Below are positions 45,306 through 53,713 of a DNA stretch of 64,000 nucleotides, in pieces. The position numbers were made by a program, and so were the translations under genes. Position 1 is the stretch's first letter; the number at the start of each line of letters is the position of its first letter. The stretch spans positions 186,001 to 250,000 of the forward strand of contig NZ_FNLO01000006.1 of the NCBI RefSeq assembly GCF_900095735.1, written 5' to 3'. The notes beneath the pieces were generated by a model. The model saw only the letters and a program-made list of their open reading frames with translations, had not been told where the DNA came from and did no database searches. This stretch comes from Chitinasiproducens palmae. GTDB taxonomy: Bacteria > Pseudomonadota > Gammaproteobacteria > Burkholderiales > Burkholderiaceae.

Positions 45306-45563
45306 TTTTGCTAGGACGTCCTGCAACATCGTCTTGTCCAGGCTCAGGTCGGCCACCAAGCGTTTGAGCTTGGTGTTCTCTTCCTCCAACTGCCGCAGCC
45401 GGCGCAACTCGGACGGCCCGAGACCGCCGTACTTCTTCTTCCAGTTATAAAACGTCGCCTCGCTGATACCCAGCTTGCGACACACCTCATCCACCTTCGT
45501 GCCCAGCTCTGCCTGCTTCAGCGCAAACGCGATTTGCGCCTCTGTCAACTTGCTCGTCTTCAT
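45297..45563 (-). CDS. IS3-family transposase OrfA
   Basis: This is an 88-residue helix-turn-helix protein. The LTEAQIAFALKQAELGTKV start, CRKLGISEATFYNWKKKYGG HTH and the C-terminal leucine-zipper region RLRQLEEENTKLKRLVADL are characteristic of the IS150/IS407-like group. It ends shortly after the AAAAAAG slippery heptamer, where a -1 frameshift would normally fuse it to OrfB. It looks intact. Confidence 0.9.
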   Translation of the reverse strand: MKTSKLTEAQIAFALKQAELGTKVDEVCRKLGISEATFYNWKKKYGGLGPSELRRLRQLEEENTKLKRLVADLSLDKTMLQDVLAKKL

Positions 45564-45641
45564 GGCATCTCTTCCCGGTTCGGACCAGTCAAATAATGCC
45601 GAATTCTCTAGTTTTCAGCGGGACGATTTTCTGGGGTAGGG

Positions 45642-46727
45642 TCAATTCAACGCGGTCGAAATCGTGGCGCGAATGCCATGCCCGGTGAGTTGGTCCTCGT
45701 ACCCCATGCGCTTGAGTGCGCCGTTGAACGTGTTTTCGCTGATGCGGCTCTTGAGGTTCCAATCACCGGGGATGAGATAGACCTGCGCCGGCTCGAACTT
45801 CTCCAGCAGATGCCGAACGATTTCCTGCGCCCGCAACGACAACGGCACGATGTACGGTGGAATGTCAGAGAAACGCTGGCGCTTCTTCTTCTTGAGCTGC
45901 TTGCGTTGCTTGAGCCTGACCACGGGGATGATCCACAGACCTCGCTCCATATCGAACTGATCTGGCGTGGCATAGCGCAGCTCGCCGGTGCGCACCCCCG
46001 TCAGCATCAGCAACCGCAATCCCAGTCGTGTATTGGGGCGACTACGGTACGTGCGCAGCGTCTGCAACATTGTCGGCAGTTCGGGCCTGCGCAGAAATGG
46101 GTTGTTTTCGGCCGGCGGCAGTGGCATGGCCACCACATCCAGATCCTTGGACGGGTTGTCACCCATGTCGGGCACCACCACCGATGCATACGTGAAGAGC
46201 TGCGTGAACCAAGTGCGCAGCTTCTCGGCCACCGAAAAAGAGCCGCGCTCTTCCACCCGACCGATGATGTCCAACAAGTGGGCGCGGGTCACGTTGTAGA
46301 TGGCCATGTGGCGCAGCAGGGGAAAGACGTCCTTCTTGAAGACGCGTTCGATCTGCTTCGGCGTGCTTTGCCGCCCCTCATTTTCCAGTGACAGGCTGCG
46401 GTGCGCCAGCCACTTGTCATAGACAGCCTTGAAGGTATGGTCGCCAGCCAGCATGATCGCGTGGCGCTTGCGCTTGCGGTCGGAGTGCGGATTGACACCC
46501 TTGGCCAGCGGTGCCCGGGCCTCGTCACGCAGTTCGCGGGCCTCTTTCAGGGAAAGGGCCGGATAGCCGCCGAAGGAAATGCGTTCGCGCTTGCCGCCCC
46601 ACGAGAAGCGGAAGTGCCACGCCTTGAAGCCGGTGGCTGAAATGTTGAGGTAGAGGCCGTCGAAATCGGCGATTGCATACGACCTGCCAGTCATCTTGGC
46701 TTGTCGAGCTTTGAGGTCTATCAGCAT
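45642..46727 (-). pseudogene. P4-type tyrosine integrase truncated by the IS3 insertion
   Basis: About 361 residues of a tyrosine recombinase survive: the DUF4102-type N-terminus (LIDLKARQAKMTGRSYAIAD, GKRERISFGGYPALSLKEAR), the core-binding domain, and the catalytic domain up to the box-I Arg (LMLTGVRTGELRYA) and the HxxR of box II (GHGIRATIST). The frame then hits a TGA supplied by the end of the IS, so the final His/Trp and the nucleophilic Tyr are missing and the protein cannot recombine DNA. The ATG at 46727 is the family-like start. It marks the right end of the BREX island, which is therefore fixed unless a second integrase acts in trans. Confidence 0.88.
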
Positions 46728-47029
46728 GAGTCCAACTCCTGCGAAGCAAGTTGGATGCATGTTCCTCAGGCGGTAGCATCTCCTCCAGCAACAATGCGGA
46801 GTTGGGAACCACCGCATTGCCGATGTACCACTCAACGTACCGGTCTGAAGCGGCTGGGAGTGGATTTTGCTGGATGTCAGTGAATGAGGGTTGGTTAAAA
46901 ACTCTCAATCCTGACAATGACTTACGAAGTTCCCTGGCGTTCGGTGGAAGACCCTGGAAAGTCGAGTGGAGCCGGCGCCCGCCATCGCACGTGCGAGCGG
47001 ACAGCCGGCGACGCTGTAGGCACGGTCTG
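46728..47029. other. Junction between integrase and ssuE-like gene
   Basis: This region has no gene. Composition changes to host-like GC-rich DNA from about 46.93 kb, so the right island boundary is probably near 46.9 kb. I saw no tRNA and no repeat obviously matching the left boundary. Confidence 0.4.
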
Positions 47030-47713
47030 TCAGTGCGACAGTGCGCCGGTGCCGCAGTGGTCGCTCTCGCCGACGTGGGATGCGCGGGCAGTGGCGTTCG
47101 CCGGGCGCTGTGTCGGCCGGGCCGTTTCCAGTGCGCGCGCCTGCCGTGCCTGCGCCGAGGCGCGATGCGCGAGCAGTTCCGCGCGGTCCGACAGTGTGCG
47201 CGTCAGTTCGCGGACGGCGTCATCGAGCCGTTCGGCCAGCACGTCATCGATCGAATACCGGCCGTCGGCGCCCTTCGGCAATTGGCCATCGACGGCAAAT
47301 ACATTGCTGGTCGCATGGCGGGCGCCGAGCGCGGAGAGCACTGGACGCAACGCATAGTCGAGCGACAGCAGATGAGCCAAGCTGCCGCCCGTTGCGATCG
47401 GCAGGACGATCTTGCCATGCAGGGCGTCCTGCGACAGCAGGTCGAGGAACACCTTCAGCAAGCCGGAGAATGAAGCCTTGTAGACGGGTGTCGCGATCAC
47501 GATCGCGTCGGCGCTTTCCACGTCGGCGACGGCAGCCGCAATCGTGGGGTCGCGGTGCTGGGCGAGCAGCAGTGCGGATGCCGGCAGGGCGCGGACGTCG
47601 ACGCGGCGCGTTTCGATACGCTGCCGTGCGAGCGATGCTTCGACGCGGTCCAGCAGGTGCGCGCTTCGTGACGGGGCGGTGGGACTGCCAGAGATGAGTG
47701 CGATGTGAGACAT
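47030..47713 (-). CDS. ssuE: NAD(P)H-dependent FMN reductase, SsuE-like
   Basis: This is a 227-residue flavodoxin-like reductase giving FMNH2 to two-component monooxygenases in sulfonate desulfonation. The FMN-binding loop is ISGSPTAPSRS near residue 7, followed by IATPVYKASFSGLLKVFLDL and LPIATGGSLAHLL, the SsuE-specific stretches. SsuE is usually about 190 residues; the extra roughly 35 residues at the C-terminus are Ala/Arg-rich and may be non-functional. It lies 98 bases downstream of the lsfA-like gene on the same strand; a CGGCCGGCAACGGCCG hairpin (47721-47736) separates them. The flavin monooxygenases at 49236, 50381 and 5356 are likely clients. Confidence 0.87.
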   Translation of the reverse strand: MSHIALISGSPTAPSRSAHLLDRVEASLARQRIETRRVDVRALPASALLLAQHRDPTIAAAVADVESADAIVIATPVYKASFSGLLKVFLDLLSQDALHGKIVLPIATGGSLAHLLSLDYALRPVLSALGARHATSNVFAVDGQLPKGADGRYSIDDVLAERLDDAVRELTRTLSDRAELLAHRASAQARQARALETARPTQRPANATARASHVGESDHCGTGALSH

Positions 47714-47811
47714 GAGCGTTCGGCCGGCAACGGCCGATGGAATTGCTGTCGGGTCTACGGCGCGTCGGGTGGGCGGCCCGCCAGCGGGCGCCTGTCCGAC
47801 GTTGACTGCGC

Positions 47812-48453
47812 TTACTTGTTGGGCTGCGGCGTGAAGCGAAGATACGGCCGCTCCGCGCGATATCCCTTCGGGAACTTCTGGCGGATTTCGTCTTCGTCCT
47901 GGATGGTCAGCGGAATGATCACGTCGTCGCCGTCGCGCCAGTTGCCCGGGATCGCAACCGAGTGCGCGTCGCTCAATTGCAGCGCGTCGATCACACGGAG
48001 GATTTCGTCGAAATTGCGGCCCACGCTCATCGGATAGGTGAGGGTCAGGCGCAATTTCTTTTTCGGATCGATGATGAACACCGAGCGCACGGTCGCGGTG
48101 CCGGACTGATTCGGATGGATCATGTCGTACAGCGTTGCGACCTTGCGATCGACGTCGGCGATGATCGGAAACTGCACTTGCGTGCCTTGCGTCTGTTCGA
48201 TGTCGTCGCGCCACTTCACGTGCGAGGCCGCGTCGTCCACCGACAGGGCGATCGCTTTCACGTTGCGCTTGGCAAACTCGGGCGCGAGCTTGCCCGTCAG
48301 GCCCAGTTCGGTGGTGCATACGGGCGTGAAGTCGGCGGGATGCGAGAACAGCACGACCCACGAGTCGCCCGCCCATTCGTGAAAGCGGATCGGACCGATC
48401 GACGTTTCCTGTTCGAAGTCAGGCGCTTCGTCGCCCAGGTGAAGAGTGCTCAT
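47812..48453 (-). CDS. lsfA: 1-Cys peroxiredoxin, LsfA/Prx6-like
   Basis: This is a 213-residue peroxiredoxin. The peroxidatic cysteine C46 is in FSHPADFTPVCTTE, no other Cys is present, and the Prx6-type C-terminal domain (SVAIPGNWRDGDDVIIP, KGYRAERPYLRFTP) is intact, so it is a 1-Cys enzyme. In Pseudomonas the lsfA gene lies beside ssuE and the ssu sulfonate genes and is induced under sulfate limitation, the same arrangement as here. It would remove peroxides formed by reduced flavin. It is transcribed with ssuE and diverges from the monooxygenase operon across 782 bases. Confidence 0.9.
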   Translation of the reverse strand: MSTLHLGDEAPDFEQETSIGPIRFHEWAGDSWVVLFSHPADFTPVCTTELGLTGKLAPEFAKRNVKAIALSVDDAASHVKWRDDIEQTQGTQVQFPIIADVDRKVATLYDMIHPNQSGTATVRSVFIIDPKKKLRLTLTYPMSVGRNFDEILRVIDALQLSDAHSVAIPGNWRDGDDVIIPLTIQDEDEIRQKFPKGYRAERPYLRFTPQPNK

Positions 48454-49235
48454 CTGTACAAGTTCTCGGTGCGGTGAATGAAATGGGACGCCCGTGTCGG
48501 CCAGACTTCTCACTTTAATAAAATCGCAAGTGAGGAAGCGGGTTGAGTCATTCCGTTTGCGTTGCGTGAACGCTTCGGACATTGCAACGGGTCCGACGCT
48601 CCAGCCTAACGGCGTGGCTTGCCTCGGCCAAATAATTATTTCCGATTTTCTTATCCGCATCGCGGCTATGCGAGGTCGGCGACATCGCCGGCCGCCGGTG
48701 GATCGACGCGGTGCACGATACTGCGAAGGCCCCGCCAACGCTGATGTCTGCTCGTTATCCACCGGATAGCAAAGTCCTGCGCCGCGCCGCCCTCGTGGTG
48801 CACCACGCGCGTGACGCTGCCCGCCAGTGGGGTGCGTCGCGTGGGCATTCGAGCGTCGTCGATGGCGCGCGCCTCTCGCCCTGACCGCCTCGGTTTCAAG
48901 TGACGTCGCCGCGTCCGCCGCCGGCGGAACAGACCGCCGCGATTACGCGGAAAGCGAATAACGTTATCAGTTTTCATTTATTGACTTGCGAAATCCACAA
49001 AACAATAATGATTTCGCTGCACGCCGCATCGGCCGTTTCATTCGCATCTGATTCCGATCTGCGTCCATCGTGGCGGCCCCGCGCGATGCCTCGCACAGGG
49101 ACTGCGAGGTCGAGTCGGCGTCGTGCGGTCTGGCGCGTGCCGCCGACCTGCGTCGCGATCGTAGGGCGACGCGTTGCGCGCCTCAGCCAGCGTGCGGCTG
49201 TGATTCCCCGTTCTCTCATCGGAGCCTGCTACGCC
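48454..49235. promoter_or_regulatory. Divergent control region between lsfA-ssuE and the monooxygenase operon
   Basis: This is a 782-base region without a convincing gene. It has AT-rich islands unlike the flanks: a perfect palindrome AAATAATTATTT at 48630-48641, and an AT-rich block at 48950-49015. CysB/Cbl-type LysR proteins use AT-rich sites in such positions in sulfonate genes, but no defined motif match is claimed. Confidence 0.45.
48981..49009 (+). promoter_or_regulatory. Sigma-70-type promoter for the monooxygenase/Liv operon
   Basis: The -35 hexamer TTGACT (48981-48986), a 17-base spacer and the -10 hexamer AATAAT (49004-49009) match the consensus well. It would give a leader of about 220 bases before the GTG start at 49236. 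Confidence 0.6.
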
Positions 49236-50384
49236 GTGACCCGCGGACCTCTCGACTACGCCGACAGCCCGCTGTCCAAGGCGGCGCGTCAACCCCTCAT
49301 GCTCGGCCTGTTCCTGCCGACCCAGACCGGGGGCTTCTCGCAATCCACCCATCCGCGCGGCACGGACTGGTCTTTCGACTACAACCGTCAACTGACCCTG
49401 CAGGCGGAAGAAGCCGGTTTCGACTTCGTCTTCGGTTTGCAGCAATGGCTGCCCAAGGGAGGCTTCGGCGGCGAGTCGCATTACCGCGAGAACTTTCTCG
49501 ATCCGTTCATCTCGACCGTAGCAATCGGCGCGCTGACGCGCCGCATCGTCACTATCTCGACGGTGCACATCCTGTACGGGAACTGGCATCCGCTTCACCT
49601 CGCGCGCTTCGCGGCAACCGCGGACCACATCACGAACGGCCGTTTCGGGCTCAACATCGTGACCGGCTACGACGCCAACGAGCCCCGCATGTTCGGCATG
49701 GAACGCATCGAGCACGATGCGCGCTACGAGCAGGCCGACGAGTTCGCTTCGGTGTTGGAAGCGCTATGGGAAGGTGCCGACAACGTCGACCATGCCGGCC
49801 GCTTCTACAAGCTGCAGCAGGCGTATGTTTCACCGCGCCCGCGCTACGGGCGCCCGATCATGGTCTCGGCCAGCGCGTCCGAGGCAGGCTATGCGTACGC
49901 GGCGCGTCATTCGGACGTGGTCTTCACGTCGAGCCCGGCAGGCGCCGTGTTCGAACGGGCGATCGGCGTGCTGCCCGCCCATGTCGCGCGCATCCGTGCG
50001 CCCTATGCCGGCACTGGCCGCGACCCCAAGGTCATCATCTTCCCGCTGATCATCTGCCGCGAAACGCGCGAGGAGGCGTTCGCCTACCGCGACGCAATCG
50101 TCGCGCAGGCCGACCTGGTGTCGATCCGCGGTTACACCGCGCGGCACAGCGGCGGTGATGCGCAAGGCTGGAAAGAGCATGTGCCAGCCGATCGGATCCT
50201 CGGCGGACACCTGCAGATCGTCGGCAGCCCGGAGGATGTGGCTGACCAACTCGCTCAGCTGCACGAGGCCGGCTTCAACGGCGTGCAGCTCGGCTTCTAC
50301 GATTACGCACCGGAGCTGGCGTTCTTCACCGAGCGGGTGCTGCCGTTGCTCGAAGCGCGCGGCCTGCGTCAACGGGTGACATGA
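49236..50384 (+). CDS. FMNH2-dependent monooxygenase, SfnG/SsuD-like LLM family
   Basis: This is a 382-residue LLM-class flavin monooxygenase. Features are LGLFLPTQTGGFSQSTHPRG at the N-terminus, YNRQLTLQAEEAGFDFVFG, HILYGNWHPLHLARFAATAD, GRFGLNIVTGYDANEPRMFG and RPIMVSASASEAGYAYAARH, close to the dimethylsulfone/alkanesulfonate monooxygenase group (SfnG and SsuD). Such enzymes split C-S bonds using FMNH2. The GTG at 49236 has a GGAG-containing region upstream; the first ATG would be 21 codons later and an open frame extends upstream, so the start is not certain. It is the first gene of a nine-gene operon and overlaps the next start (ATGA). Confidence 0.83.
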   Translation: MTRGPLDYADSPLSKAARQPLMLGLFLPTQTGGFSQSTHPRGTDWSFDYNRQLTLQAEEAGFDFVFGLQQWLPKGGFGGESHYRENFLDPFISTVAIGALTRRIVTISTVHILYGNWHPLHLARFAATADHITNGRFGLNIVTGYDANEPRMFGMERIEHDARYEQADEFASVLEALWEGADNVDHAGRFYKLQQAYVSPRPRYGRPIMVSASASEAGYAYAARHSDVVFTSSPAGAVFERAIGVLPAHVARIRAPYAGTGRDPKVIIFPLIICRETREEAFAYRDAIVAQADLVSIRGYTARHSGGDAQGWKEHVPADRILGGHLQIVGSPEDVADQLAQLHEAGFNGVQLGFYDYAPELAFFTERVLPLLEARGLRQRVT

Positions 50385-51703
50385 GTACGTTGCGCGGACG
50401 TGCTTCGCCAGACCTGATCCTCAACGCCGCAGTGCTGGGCGTGGGGATGCACCCGGGCGCCTGGCGGTTGCGACGCGAGCCGCCGGCCACGGCGTTCACG
50501 CCGGCCTATTTCCGTCGCATCGGTGAATTGGCCGAGGCGGCATGCCTGCATGCCGTCTTCCTGGCCGACACGCTTTCGGTCGACGAGGAGAACTACGAGC
50601 GTCCGAATCTGGGCGCGGTGGATCCGTTGCTGGCCCTGACGCTGATTGCCGGGGCGACCGAGCACGTCGGCCTGGTGGCCACCGCGTCGACCACCTTCAG
50701 CGAACCGTTCGGGCTGGCGCGTCGTTTTGCTTCGCTGGACCATCTGAGCGGCGGCCGCGCCGCGTGGAACGTCGTCACCACCTTCGTGCCTGCGGTGGCC
50801 GCCAACTTCGGCAGCGCGCCGTTGCCGGCGCCGGCCGACCGCTATCGGCGTGCGGAGGAATTTGTCGATGTGGTGCAGGCGCTGTGGCGCAGCTGGCAGG
50901 CCGACGCGTTGATCGGCGACCAGGAGAGCGGCCACTACGCCGAGGCAACGCGCGTCAAGCGCTTGAACCACCATGGCGAATTCTTTGATGTCGCCGGACC
51001 ACTGACATTGCCGCCGTCGCCCCAGGGTGAACCGGTCCTGTTCCAGGCAGGCTCTTCCGAAGCCGGCCGCGGGCTCGCCGCGCGGACCGCCGACGCGGTC
51101 TTTACCGCGCAGAACACGCTGGTCGCCGCGCAGGCCTTCCGACGCGACATGCGCTCGCGGGTCGCGGCAGCCGGTCGCGATCCCGATCGCTTCAAGGTCC
51201 TGCCCGGGCTGCTCGCGGTGCTGGGCGGGACCGAGGCGGAAGCGCGCGCGCGCAAGGCGCGGCTGGACGAGCTGGCCGGTGACGCGGAGCGACGCAAGCT
51301 CGCGTTGCGGCTCGGCGTACCGGTCGAGCTGCTGCAGCTCGACGCGCCGCTGCCGGTCGATGCGGTACTCGCCAATCCGGCCTTCAAGGGCGCGGAGGGT
51401 TTTCGCCAGGCCGCCCTCGAACTGGGCGTTCGCGAGGGCCTGACGGTGCGCGAGATCCTGTACCGCAACGGCGGCGGTCACGTGCAGGTGGTGGGTACGC
51501 CGGAGCAAGTGGCCGACCACATCGCGCACTGGCATCGGGAAGGCGCGGTCGACGGTTTCAATCTGATGATCGACGTGCTACCCGATGGTCTTGAAGACCT
51601 TGTCGAGCAAGTCGTCCCCTTGCTGCAGCGACGCGGCCTGTTCCGTGACGAATATGCCGGCCGCACGCTGCGCGCCAACCTAGGTTTGCACTCACAACCA
51701 TGA
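50381..51703 (+). CDS. FMN-dependent monooxygenase, NtaA/SnaA/DszA group
   Basis: This is a 440-residue enzyme of the same subgroup as the protein at 5356, sharing PSPQGxPVLxQAGSS, VFTAQNTL and GRDPDRxKVLPG-type segments. Other markers are LRREPPATAFTPAYF, FASLDHLSGGRAAWNVVT and FDVAGPLTLPPSPQG. It probably uses FMNH2 from the SsuE-like reductase to oxidise a sulfur-, nitrogen- or carbonyl-containing substrate; the precise substrate cannot be inferred. Four-base overlaps with both neighbours show translational coupling. Confidence 0.86.
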   Translation: MSTLRGRASPDLILNAAVLGVGMHPGAWRLRREPPATAFTPAYFRRIGELAEAACLHAVFLADTLSVDEENYERPNLGAVDPLLALTLIAGATEHVGLVATASTTFSEPFGLARRFASLDHLSGGRAAWNVVTTFVPAVAANFGSAPLPAPADRYRRAEEFVDVVQALWRSWQADALIGDQESGHYAEATRVKRLNHHGEFFDVAGPLTLPPSPQGEPVLFQAGSSEAGRGLAARTADAVFTAQNTLVAAQAFRRDMRSRVAAAGRDPDRFKVLPGLLAVLGGTEAEARARKARLDELAGDAERRKLALRLGVPVELLQLDAPLPVDAVLANPAFKGAEGFRQAALELGVREGLTVREILYRNGGGHVQVVGTPEQVADHIAHWHREGAVDGFNLMIDVLPDGLEDLVEQVVPLLQRRGLFRDEYAGRTLRANLGLHSQP

Positions 51704-52401
51704 TCCGATACGCGTTTTCCGAGGGCGTCGCGCGCCTGACTTTCGACAGCCCGGCGACGGCCAACGCCATCACTTACGCGATGATGCAGCAGTACATCGA
51801 TGGTCTGCGGCAAGCGCAGACGGATGGCGCGCGCTTCCTGCTGATCACCGCGAACGGCAGCGATTTCACGCTCGGGCGCGACCAAAAGGAAAAGGTCGAG
51901 GGTGTCACGCGTGAACAGAGCCTGACGCTGATCCTTCAAGCCAATGCTGCGCTCAGGGCCTTCGAGGGCGTCAGCATCGCGCTGATCCAGGGGCGCGCGC
52001 TGGGGTTCGGTTCCGGCATCGCGTTGCACAGCACGATCTCCGTTGCGGCCGACAGCGCGACGTTCGGTTTCGACGAGATCGATCATGGATTGGCACCGCT
52101 CGTGGTGCTGGCCTATGCGCCTTATTACATTGCACCCCGCGTCGCGCAGGAGCTGGCGATCACCGGTCGTCATGTCGACGCACGCGAGGCGCGCGAGATC
52201 GGCATCGTCAGCCGCGTCGTGCCCGAGCAGGAATTGGCCGCGACCGGCGAAGCGCTGGTCGAGCAGTTGACTGGCCGGCTGCCTGCGGCGGTCCGTTTCA
52301 TCCGACGCTATCACGAGGCGCAGGCCGCCTATCCGAGCGACGAGACGCTCAACGACGCGGTGCGCCAACTGGCCGCGTGGCTGGCCGCGGGCAAGCCCTG
52401 A
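51700..52401 (+). CDS. Enoyl-CoA hydratase/isomerase-like protein
   Basis: This is a 233-residue crotonase-superfamily protein, short for the family (about 255-260). The N-terminal substrate loop is reduced (ARLTFDSPATANAITYAMM). The oxyanion-hole segment is ALIQGRALGFGSGIALH, with SATFGFDEIDHGLAP following, where the usual catalytic Glu pair is reduced to one clear Glu. It might be a hydratase, isomerase or hydrolase of a CoA thioester made by the pathway, or a repurposed member. Its place between two monooxygenases and a Liv-type transporter suggests one catabolic unit. The stop is separated by a single base from the following binding-protein start. Confidence 0.8.
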   Translation: MIRYAFSEGVARLTFDSPATANAITYAMMQQYIDGLRQAQTDGARFLLITANGSDFTLGRDQKEKVEGVTREQSLTLILQANAALRAFEGVSIALIQGRALGFGSGIALHSTISVAADSATFGFDEIDHGLAPLVVLAYAPYYIAPRVAQELAITGRHVDAREAREIGIVSRVVPEQELAATGEALVEQLTGRLPAAVRFIRRYHEAQAAYPSDETLNDAVRQLAAWLAAGKP

Positions 52402-52402
52402 G

Positions 52403-53653
52403 ATGGGCGCGCGCCGTCTTTCCGCGATGCGACGTGCGTGGCAGCTGGCGATAGCGCTGACGGCCGCGGCAACCGTGAGCCCTGCGCACGCGCAAGCGTC
52501 GGCACCGTCGTCGCCGTCTGCGGGCCTGACCAAGCCCAAGCCTTACCGCATCGGTTACCTGGTCGATGCGTCCGGCACCGAGCAGGCCACCATCCGTCCG
52601 CCGCTCGACGGGCTGAATCTGTACATCGCCCGGCTGAACCGCAGCGGCGGCGTGAACGGCCGTCCGGTCGAGATCGTGGTGCGCGATACACGCAGCAATC
52701 TGCAGCGGTCGCTCGATGCGGTCGGGGAGCTGTCGCGCTCGGGCGTGTCGGGCATCGCCGGGCTCGGCATTTCAAGCACGCACGGCGCGGTCTACGCAGC
52801 GGCGCAGAAGGTCGCCCTGCCGGTCATCGCGGCATTCCCGGCGAATACGCCGTTCGTGTTGCCGCCGGCGCGGCCGAATGCCTTCGGCGTCGGCCTGGCC
52901 TTCAACGTCACCGGCGTGGTTGGCGGGCGGTTGGCCCGCACCGTCAGCCCCGACGGCAAGCGACTGGTCTGCGTGGCCTTCGAGTCCAGCGGCTCGGTGC
53001 AGGCTTGCGACACTGTCGGACGCTCCGCGCGCGCGGCAGGTTTCACGCAGGTCGACACGCTCACCGTGCCGGTCGGCCATGCCGATTTCCGCGTGATCGT
53101 CGATCGCATCAACGCGCTCAAGCCAGACGTCGTGACCGACTGCCTTGGCCGCGCGCAGGTGATGGCGTTGCTGCCGGCGCTGACCGCCTCGCCGTATCAG
53201 GGTGTGTTCCTGTCGATGGACTCGGCGATCGGCGAGCAGGTGTTGCGCGACGGCACGCCGCGCGGCAGCAAGGTCACGGTCTACAGCTACGGTCGCTACG
53301 TCAGCGGCAACGACGGCGATGGCGAACAGGTCCGGGCGCTGCGCGAGGCGGCCGCTGCGGCAGGCATCGCTGCGCCGGACGCCAGCCATGCCGCAGGCTG
53401 GGTGATGGGTCTGGTGCTGCGAGACGCGCTGCAGCGCTGCCCAGGCGATTGCGACGGTCCGCAACTCAATGCCGCGCTCGAAAGCGTCGATGTCGATACC
53501 GGCGGTCTGACCGCGCAACGGGTCCGTTTCACGCATGGCGACCATTACGGCCCGACCGCCTACCGGCTGTACCGATTCGACGCCGACACGCGCACGTTTG
53601 CCGCGGTCGGTGACTGGATCCGCATCGGCAGCGACGGGCATCTGCTGCCGTGA
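52403..53653 (+). CDS. Liv-type periplasmic substrate-binding protein 1
   Basis: This is a 416-residue type I periplasmic binding protein of the LivK/urea-amide group. A Sec signal peptide precedes an Ala-Gln cleavage (SPAHA-QA, about residue 30). The mature domain starts with YRIGYLVDASG and includes LNRSGGVNGRPVEIVVRD. Cysteines in LVCVAFESSGSVQACD, TDCLGRAQ and RCPGDCDG occur at positions matched in the second binding protein, suggesting structural disulfides. It is a close paralogue of the next gene, so two related ligands may be taken up by one permease. Confidence 0.86.
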   Translation: MGARRLSAMRRAWQLAIALTAAATVSPAHAQASAPSSPSAGLTKPKPYRIGYLVDASGTEQATIRPPLDGLNLYIARLNRSGGVNGRPVEIVVRDTRSNLQRSLDAVGELSRSGVSGIAGLGISSTHGAVYAAAQKVALPVIAAFPANTPFVLPPARPNAFGVGLAFNVTGVVGGRLARTVSPDGKRLVCVAFESSGSVQACDTVGRSARAAGFTQVDTLTVPVGHADFRVIVDRINALKPDVVTDCLGRAQVMALLPALTASPYQGVFLSMDSAIGEQVLRDGTPRGSKVTVYSYGRYVSGNDGDGEQVRALREAAAAAGIAAPDASHAAGWVMGLVLRDALQRCPGDCDGPQLNAALESVDVDTGGLTAQRVRFTHGDHYGPTAYRLYRFDADTRTFAAVGDWIRIGSDGHLLP

Positions 53654-53713
53654 CTGCCACCGGGCGCGCGGCCGGCGGCGCGCCCCTTCAACGAACTTTC
53701 CACGCGACTCACT

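Larger units (their letters stand above)
44406..45644 (-). mobile_element. Complete IS3-family insertion sequence, 1239 bp, inactivated orfB
   Basis: Imperfect terminal inverted repeats of about 35 bases bound the element: the left end TGACCGTACCCCGGAAT matches the reverse complement of the right end TGACCCTACCCCAGAAA, and both continue into GTCCCGCT and TAGAGAA. It encodes overlapping orfA and orfB on the minus strand with an A_AAA_AAG slippery site at 45303-45309. No 3-base target duplication is seen (flanks CAG and ATT), so a flank was probably lost after insertion. The orfB nonsense mutation makes the copy non-autonomous. Confidence 0.88.

Noticed and set aside
46728-47029. tRNA gene as integrase attachment site
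   Set aside because: No cloverleaf or TTCGAA-type T-arm could be read next to the integrase or at the left boundary.
48900-49235. Upstream extension of the SfnG/SsuD-like enzyme to 48900
   Set aside because: It would include the promoter and AT-rich control DNA; the homologous part begins around the GTG at 49236.
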